From an uncultured Bacilli bacterium (lineage in GTDB: Bacteria; Bacillota_I; Bacilli_A; RF39; UBA660): DNA of 64,000 nucleotides. The notes beneath the pieces were generated by a model, which worked only from the letters and a program-made list of their open reading frames with translations, was not told where the DNA came from and did not search any database. Made by a program: the position numbers and the translations under genes. The stretch lies in NCBI GenBank assembly GCA_947585665.1, contig CANPXE010000006.1, positions 32,814 through 96,813 on the forward strand. Direction: 5' to 3'. Positions 59,737 through 64,000 of the stretch are shown here, piece after piece (within the stretch, counting starts at the first letter, position 1; every line of letters begins with the position of its first letter).

Positions 59737-60762
59737 GTGACAAGAGTTTATGATTTTAAAAATGGTATAAATAATTTGGCTTTAAAAGAGTCAGGAGAAA
59801 AAATTAGAAATGGTAAATTAGTAATATTTCCGACAGAAACAGTCTATGGAATAGGGGCAAATGCTTTAGATTCCAAGGCTGTTGATGATATTTTTATAGC
59901 TAAAGGACGCGCTAACGACAATCCTTTAATTGTCCATGTTTCTGATTTTGCGATGATGAAAGATTTAGTAGAAGAACCAAATGCTATGGAAAAGAAGTTA
60001 CTAGATGCTTTTATGCCAGGACCATTTACATTGATTTTAAAAAAGAAAAATATTATTCCTAATAATGTCAGTGCTAATTTAGATACTGTTGGTATTAGAA
60101 TGCCAAGTAATAAAATTGCCCATGATCTGATTGAAGAAGCTGGTGTTCCTATTGCAGCCCCTAGTGCTAATGTATCTTCTCGTCCTAGTGGAACCCAAGT
60201 TGAAGATATAATTGATGAGTTTCAAGATAAGGTTGACGTAATCATTGATGGTGGTATGACGAATATTGGTTTAGAGTCAACGGTTGTTAAAGTAATCGAT
60301 GGTATTCCAACTATTTTACGACCAGGAAAGATAACACCAGAAGACATTATGGCTGTTGTTGGTGTTTGTAAATTGTCAGATAACCTCTTTAAAAAAGTAG
60401 ATGGGGTAGTAGAAAGTCCAGGAATGAAATATAAACATTATGCTCCTAAGAGTAAGTGCTTATTAGTTTATAGTGATAGTGATGAGGAAATAATTAATAT
60501 TGTACAAGAAAATATTACGGATAAAACTTTAATTATTGGTTGTGATGAACATACTTCATCATATGATTGTTATAAATATTTAAATTATGGTAAAAAGTTA
60601 GATTATGATGCCATATCACATAATATTTTTGCCTATCTTCGTCAAGCTGATAAATATAATCCAGATCTAATTATTATTGAAGGTGTTAAAAAAGAAGGTT
60701 TAGGGATTGCCATAATGAATCGTTTAATTAGAGCAGCAGGATATAATTACATTGAAAAATAA
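59737..60762 (+). CDS. tsaC: Threonylcarbamoyl-AMP synthase (Sua5 type)
   Basis: Makes threonylcarbamoyl-AMP from Thr, bicarbonate and ATP for the t6A modification of ANN-decoding tRNAs. The 341 residues comprise the YrdC domain (LVIFPTETVYGIGANAL, KGRANDNPLIVHV, MPGPFTLIL, VGIRMPSN, APSANVSSRPSGT, ESTVVKVID) and the C-terminal Sua5 domain (SPGMKYKHYAPKS onward). The GTG at 59737 is chosen because GGTGA lies five bases before it; two GTGs just upstream are alternatives. Confidence 0.92.
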   Translation: MTRVYDFKNGINNLALKESGEKIRNGKLVIFPTETVYGIGANALDSKAVDDIFIAKGRANDNPLIVHVSDFAMMKDLVEEPNAMEKKLLDAFMPGPFTLILKKKNIIPNNVSANLDTVGIRMPSNKIAHDLIEEAGVPIAAPSANVSSRPSGTQVEDIIDEFQDKVDVIIDGGMTNIGLESTVVKVIDGIPTILRPGKITPEDIMAVVGVCKLSDNLFKKVDGVVESPGMKYKHYAPKSKCLLVYSDSDEEIINIVQENITDKTLIIGCDEHTSSYDCYKYLNYGKKLDYDAISHNIFAYLRQADKYNPDLIIIEGVKKEGLGIAIMNRLIRAAGYNYIEK

Positions 60763-60807
60763 CTTATCTATTGATATAATTTAAATACATTTAAAGGGGT
60801 GATATTT

Positions 60808-61665
60808 GTGTTTGATATAGTTTTAGATACTTTATTAGATGCACTTAAATTGTTACCATTTCTTTTCTTGGCCTTTTTGTTAATTGAATTCATTGAACAT
60901 AAATTGAGTAAGAAGAGTAAAAAGATTATTGAAAAGTCTGGTTATTTAGGACCACTTTTGGGTGGAGCATTAGGTTTAGTTCCGCAATGTGGATTTTCCG
61001 TTTTAGCAACCAATCTTTACATTACGAGAATTATTTCTTTAGGAACGTTAATTTCTATATATTTATCAACAAGTGATGAAATGTTACCTATATTGATAAT
61101 GGAAAAAGCGAGTTTCAGTATTATTTTTAAAATTTTATTAATTAAATTTATCATTGGTATTAGTGCTGGTTTTATTATCGATTTTGTTCTTCGTAAGATT
61201 AAAAGAAAACAAAAGAAAAAGAAAGAAGACTATTCTATTTGTCATGATGAACATTGTCATTGTGATGAAGAAGGTATTTTTCTTGCAGCATTAACGCATA
61301 CTTTAAAAACTTTATTTTTTATTATCATTGTTTCTTTTGTTTTAAATATAATTATGACATATTTAGGAGAAGACTATATATCTAAAATATTTATGAAAGA
61401 TAATATTCTAAGTCCTTTTTTAGCGAGTATCATCGGTTTAATTCCTAATTGTAGTGCAAGTATCATTCTAACAGAGTTATATATTGGTGGTGCTATTTCT
61501 TTCGCTAGTGTCATTTCGGGATTATTAACAGGAAGTGGTGTTGCTTTATTAGTTTTATTTAAATCAAATAAGAACTTGAAAGAAAACTTAACCATTTTAG
61601 CTTTAATCTATTTGATTGGTGCTTTTAGTGGTATCATAATTGAATTATTTAGTTTCCTTTTTTAG
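60808..61665 (+). CDS. ArsP_2-like putative metal permease
   Basis: A 285-residue membrane protein with about eight helices in two repeated halves, each carrying a GLVPQCGFS / GLIPNCSAS motif, and a His/Cys-rich cytoplasmic loop (SICHDEHCHCDEE, about residue 148). This fits the ArsP_2/DUF2899 putative metal-exporter family; manganese or other divalent metal is a guess from family annotation. GTG start with AAAGGGGTG. It overlaps the convergent lysR gene by 21 bases. Confidence 0.78.
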   Translation: MFDIVLDTLLDALKLLPFLFLAFLLIEFIEHKLSKKSKKIIEKSGYLGPLLGGALGLVPQCGFSVLATNLYITRIISLGTLISIYLSTSDEMLPILIMEKASFSIIFKILLIKFIIGISAGFIIDFVLRKIKRKQKKKKEDYSICHDEHCHCDEEGIFLAALTHTLKTLFFIIIVSFVLNIIMTYLGEDYISKIFMKDNILSPFLASIIGLIPNCSASIILTELYIGGAISFASVISGLLTGSGVALLVLFKSNKNLKENLTILALIYLIGAFSGIIIELFSFLF

Positions 61666-62538
61666 ATAAGAAATAAATTCTTGAATAACAGAATTATCTG
61701 TTATTTTTTTATTGATACAAATTCCAATCTTTCGAGATGGTATTTTAAAGTTAGTATTTAAAACGACTAAATCACCATTTTTAACATCATCTTTAATATG
61801 GTTATAATTGACTAATCCAATTCCTAGACCTGCTTTAATAAAGTCAATAACTAATCCATAGCTTGCAAGGTCATATTGACTATTTAAAACGATGTGTTCA
61901 TCGCTTGCTATTCTTTCAATGAACTGACGTGATGTTGAAGATTCGTTTTGCAAGAGAAGGGGAAGAGAGTTTATTTCTTCCATTGAATATTTATGGTCAT
62001 CTAAATTAAAAGCATCTTTTTTATAACAAAAGACATCTTGAACTTGTTCAATTTCAATTATTTGGTGATTATCTTTATTATCGGGATTAACATTTAATAA
62101 AACTAAGTCTAGTTCATTATTATCCAATTTATTTAATAGAACAGTAGTAATATTCCTTGATATTTCGAATTTGATATCAGGATACTTTTCTTTAAAGATT
62201 TTTAAAACGGGAATTAATGAATATTTAATTAGTGTTGTACCACTACCAATTCTAATTATTTGATTAGCTTTTTTATTGTCCAATAAGTGATGTTTACCAC
62301 TATTTAAATGTTCAATTGCTGACTTTAAATAATCATATAATTCTTCACCATCTTTAGTTAATTCCATTCCTGACTTTATGCGATAGAATAGTTTAAATCC
62401 TAGTTCATCTTCAAGTTTTTTAATAGCTTGAGAAATTGCAGGTTGTGATATGTACAAATCTTTAGCGGCTTTAGTTAAATTTTTATTTTTGGCAACGAAA
62501 TAAAAGATTTTATATAATTCAAAATTAATGTTTTCCAA
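61645..62538 (-). CDS. LysR-family transcriptional regulator
   Basis: A 297-residue regulator: N-terminal HTH (NLTKAAKDLYISQPAISQAIKKLEDELGFKLF) and a C-terminal periplasmic-binding-like effector domain. LysR regulators often control a divergent gene; here the divergent neighbour is coaE, while the convergent neighbour is the metal permease. CysL/CysB-like effector identity cannot be deduced. Overlaps the permease gene tail to tail. Confidence 0.9.
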   Translation of the reverse strand: MENINFELYKIFYFVAKNKNLTKAAKDLYISQPAISQAIKKLEDELGFKLFYRIKSGMELTKDGEELYDYLKSAIEHLNSGKHHLLDNKKANQIIRIGSGTTLIKYSLIPVLKIFKEKYPDIKFEISRNITTVLLNKLDNNELDLVLLNVNPDNKDNHQIIEIEQVQDVFCYKKDAFNLDDHKYSMEEINSLPLLLQNESSTSRQFIERIASDEHIVLNSQYDLASYGLVIDFIKAGLGIGLVNYNHIKDDVKNGDLVVLNTNFKIPSRKIGICINKKITDNSVIQEFISYLKKETK

Positions 62539-62626
62539 TTATAATCACTCCTTATATAACATATAAAATATATCTATTATACTTATAACTTAAAATCGAT
62601 TATAATGCAAGTAGGTGGGGATGAAA

Positions 62627-63202
62627 ATGTTAATTGGGATAATGGGAAAATCAGGTAGTGGTAAGTCGACTATCACAAGACTTATTAATAGTGATAATAG
62701 ATATCAAGTAATTGATGTCGATGAAATTAATCATATGGTTATTGATACTGAAGAATTTACTGATATAATAAGAAAAAAGTATCCTAGAGCAATTGAAAAT
62801 GGTCAAGTTAATCGCCATAAACTTGCTTCTATTCTTTATGAGGATAAAGATAAAATGCAAGAATATAATGAACTTATTTGGAGTTACACTAGTCGCATCC
62901 TTGAAAAGATGATAAGTGAGTCACAAAAAGATATTATTATTGATTGGATGATGTTACCACTTACAAAGTTTTACCGTATGTGTGACTATAAGATTTTAGT
63001 TGATTGTAGTACTGAAACAAGAAGAAAGAGAATTGAAGAAAGAGATCTAGTTTCAAAAGAACATTTTTATGCTCGTGATAAAAATGCTGTTGAATATAAT
63101 AGAGATGATTTTGATTTAATAATTAATAATGAAGTGGGTGTTAATGTTGATGAAATTAAAGGTATTGGGAAGCGTATCGCCTTACTGCGCGAAAAAAGGT
63201 AA
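62627..63202 (+). CDS. coaE: Dephospho-CoA kinase
   Basis: Final step of coenzyme A synthesis. The 191-residue P-loop kinase starts MLIGIMGKSGSGKSTITRLI and shows VIDVDEINH, the RHKLASILYED segment, IIIDWMMLPL and RRKRIEERD. It is somewhat divergent from Bacillus CoaE (VPLL region reads MLPL). Start 62627 is chosen for spacing from AGGTGGGG. It overlaps the MBL gene by 53 bases and coaD lies beyond it, so two CoA genes share the operon. Confidence 0.8.
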   Translation: MLIGIMGKSGSGKSTITRLINSDNRYQVIDVDEINHMVIDTEEFTDIIRKKYPRAIENGQVNRHKLASILYEDKDKMQEYNELIWSYTSRILEKMISESQKDIIIDWMMLPLTKFYRMCDYKILVDCSTETRRKRIEERDLVSKEHFYARDKNAVEYNRDDFDLIINNEVGVNVDEIKGIGKRIALLREKR

Positions 63203-63893
63203 TTGTCCAGGATATTTATTAGAAAAAGATAATAATAGGATTCTTCTTGATTGTGGTAATGGTATTACAAGAGAAATGTCTTTTCCAAAGGAATTAGAAA
63301 ACTTAACAATAGTTATTAGTCATCTTCATCGTGATCATTATGGTGCTTTATTAACTATTGGTTATGCTTCCTATGTCTATCATCATCTTGGTCTATTAAA
63401 AGAAAAAATAAAAGTCTATCTTCCCAAAAGCCCTTCTTTGGATAGTAAATATTTAACTTCTATGAGGGAATGTTTTATGGAGTTTATTTTCTATGATGAA
63501 AAAACGACAATTAGAGTAGGTGACTTAAAAATAAGTTTTAAGAGAAATCCCCATCCTGTACCTACATATGCGATAAAAGTAGCGTCAACTAATGAAAGTA
63601 TTGTCTATTCTGCTGATACAGGATACCAAAATAATGTTTTAGAAGAGTTTGCTAAAAATGCTGATTTACTAATATGTGAAACAACCTTTTTAAAAAGTCA
63701 AAAGCAAAGTGAGGATAATCATTTAACGACCATTGAAGCAGGTATGATTGCGAAAAAAGCTCAAGTAAAGAAGTTATTGATAACCCATTTTTGGCCAGAG
63801 ATTCCTAAAATTAAATATAAATTAGAAACAAAGAGAATATTTAAGAATACAATTGTTGCTCAAGAAGGAAAAACTATTGAGATTGGAGGGTAA
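63150..63893 (+). CDS. Metallo-beta-lactamase-fold hydrolase, RNase Z-like
   Basis: A 247-residue protein with the zinc motif SHLHRDHYGAL (HxHxDH near residues 57-62), DCGNGITREMSFP before it, YSADTGYQ (Asp) and ITHFWPEI (His) near the end. The compact size and layout resemble tRNase Z-like or YhfI-type hydrolases; the substrate is undefined. The preferred ATG lies inside coaE (53-base overlap). Position between coaE and coaD links it to CoA metabolism only by association. Confidence 0.8.
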   Translation: MKLKVLGSVSPYCAKKGNCPGYLLEKDNNRILLDCGNGITREMSFPKELENLTIVISHLHRDHYGALLTIGYASYVYHHLGLLKEKIKVYLPKSPSLDSKYLTSMRECFMEFIFYDEKTTIRVGDLKISFKRNPHPVPTYAIKVASTNESIVYSADTGYQNNVLEEFAKNADLLICETTFLKSQKQSEDNHLTTIEAGMIAKKAQVKKLLITHFWPEIPKIKYKLETKRIFKNTIVAQEGKTIEIGG

Positions 63894-63896
63894 AAA

Positions 63897-64000
63897 ATGT
63901 CAAATATTGTTTTTTATGCAGGTAGTTTTGATCCCTTTACTAATGGTCATTTACAAGTTGTGAGGATTGCTAGTCAAACATTTAAACAAGTTATAGTAGG
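63897..64000 (+). CDS. coaD: Phosphopantetheine adenylyltransferase (3' truncated by window edge)
   Basis: The first 34 codons read MSNIVFYAGSFDPFTNGHLQ..., with the nucleotidyltransferase motif GSFDPFTNGH (TxGH) of CoaD, which adenylates phosphopantetheine in CoA synthesis. A GGAGGG ribosome site lies just before the ATG and overlaps the end of the MBL gene. The rest is outside the window. Confidence 0.88.
   Translation, partial: MSNIVFYAGSFDPFTNGHLQVVRIASQTFKQVIV

Overview
The window is AT-rich (roughly 30% G+C by eye) and densely coded on both strands, with no rRNA or tRNA that I can recognise. It looks like a chromosome segment of an anaerobic, spore-forming, low-GC Bacillota (Bacilli/Erysipelotrichia-like gut lineage). 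Sporulation markers are sigG, a sigF-like gene next to spoVAC-spoVAD-spoVAE, a CotY/CotZ-type coat protein and a DacF-type carboxypeptidase. Anaerobic markers are a class III ribonucleotide reductase with its activase and the NifU-like/GGGtGRT pair. A short ClpB behind a CIRCE-like operator and an NPxTG sortase system also fit. I cannot name the genus.

Layout. 0-4.6 kb: 3' end of a polysaccharide flippase, two unknown genes, galE and an anchored poly-Asn protein. 4.8-6.5 kb: NifU-like/GGGtGRT pair, followed by a 191-bp MITE-like element inserted in its terminator. 6.9-14.8 kb: an NPATG surface protein with a G8 tract in its promoter, deoD, sigG, a glycosyltransferase, a repeat-rich membrane protein and scpA-scpB. 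14.8-22.7 kb: a thioredoxin-like remnant, a membrane peptidase/lipoprotein pair, TrhA/hemolysin III, RluA-type synthase, tdk, clpB and a glucosaminidase. 23.2-27.4 kb: split nrdD, nrdG and a PHP phosphoesterase. 27.4-30.9 kb: an NPSTG surface protein, a long class B sortase and an M15 carboxypeptidase.

31.0-37.7 kb is the most unusual region. A dacF-like D,D-carboxypeptidase gene is cut immediately after its SxN catalytic motif by a 5,544-bp element. The element ends in a large serine recombinase. It carries an ASCH/cytidine-deaminase fusion behind a leader-peptide attenuator, a second ASCH protein, a 759-residue membrane protein and a small protein just upstream of the recombinase. Removing exactly 5,544 bp at a shared TGATG restores a 380-codon dacF in frame. 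Both reconstructed sites (attB and attP) have dyad arms centred on the same G|A step. This resembles sporulation-gene intervening elements such as skin, but in a gene I do not know as a reported target; whether excision is developmental is inference.

37.7-49 kb: small membrane proteins, MutT-like Nudix, MarR plus a heterodimeric ABC exporter, RDD protein, sigF-spoVA, and two tandem acyltransferases that each contain a G8 tract in the coding strand. 49-64 kb: FtsW/RodA-type polymerase, CotZ-like protein, an orphan histidine kinase, a second membrane hydrolase/lipoprotein pair, pssA-psd, PrsW-like protease, PAP2 phosphatase, a repeat protein, Sua5, an ArsP_2-like permease, LysR, coaE, an MBL hydrolase and the start of coaD.

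Together the genes point to an organism investing heavily in its envelope (flippase, GalE, sortase, cell-wall hydrolases, carboxypeptidases, acyltransferases) and in sporulation. At least three surface-related loci carry G8 tracts that could vary by slippage.
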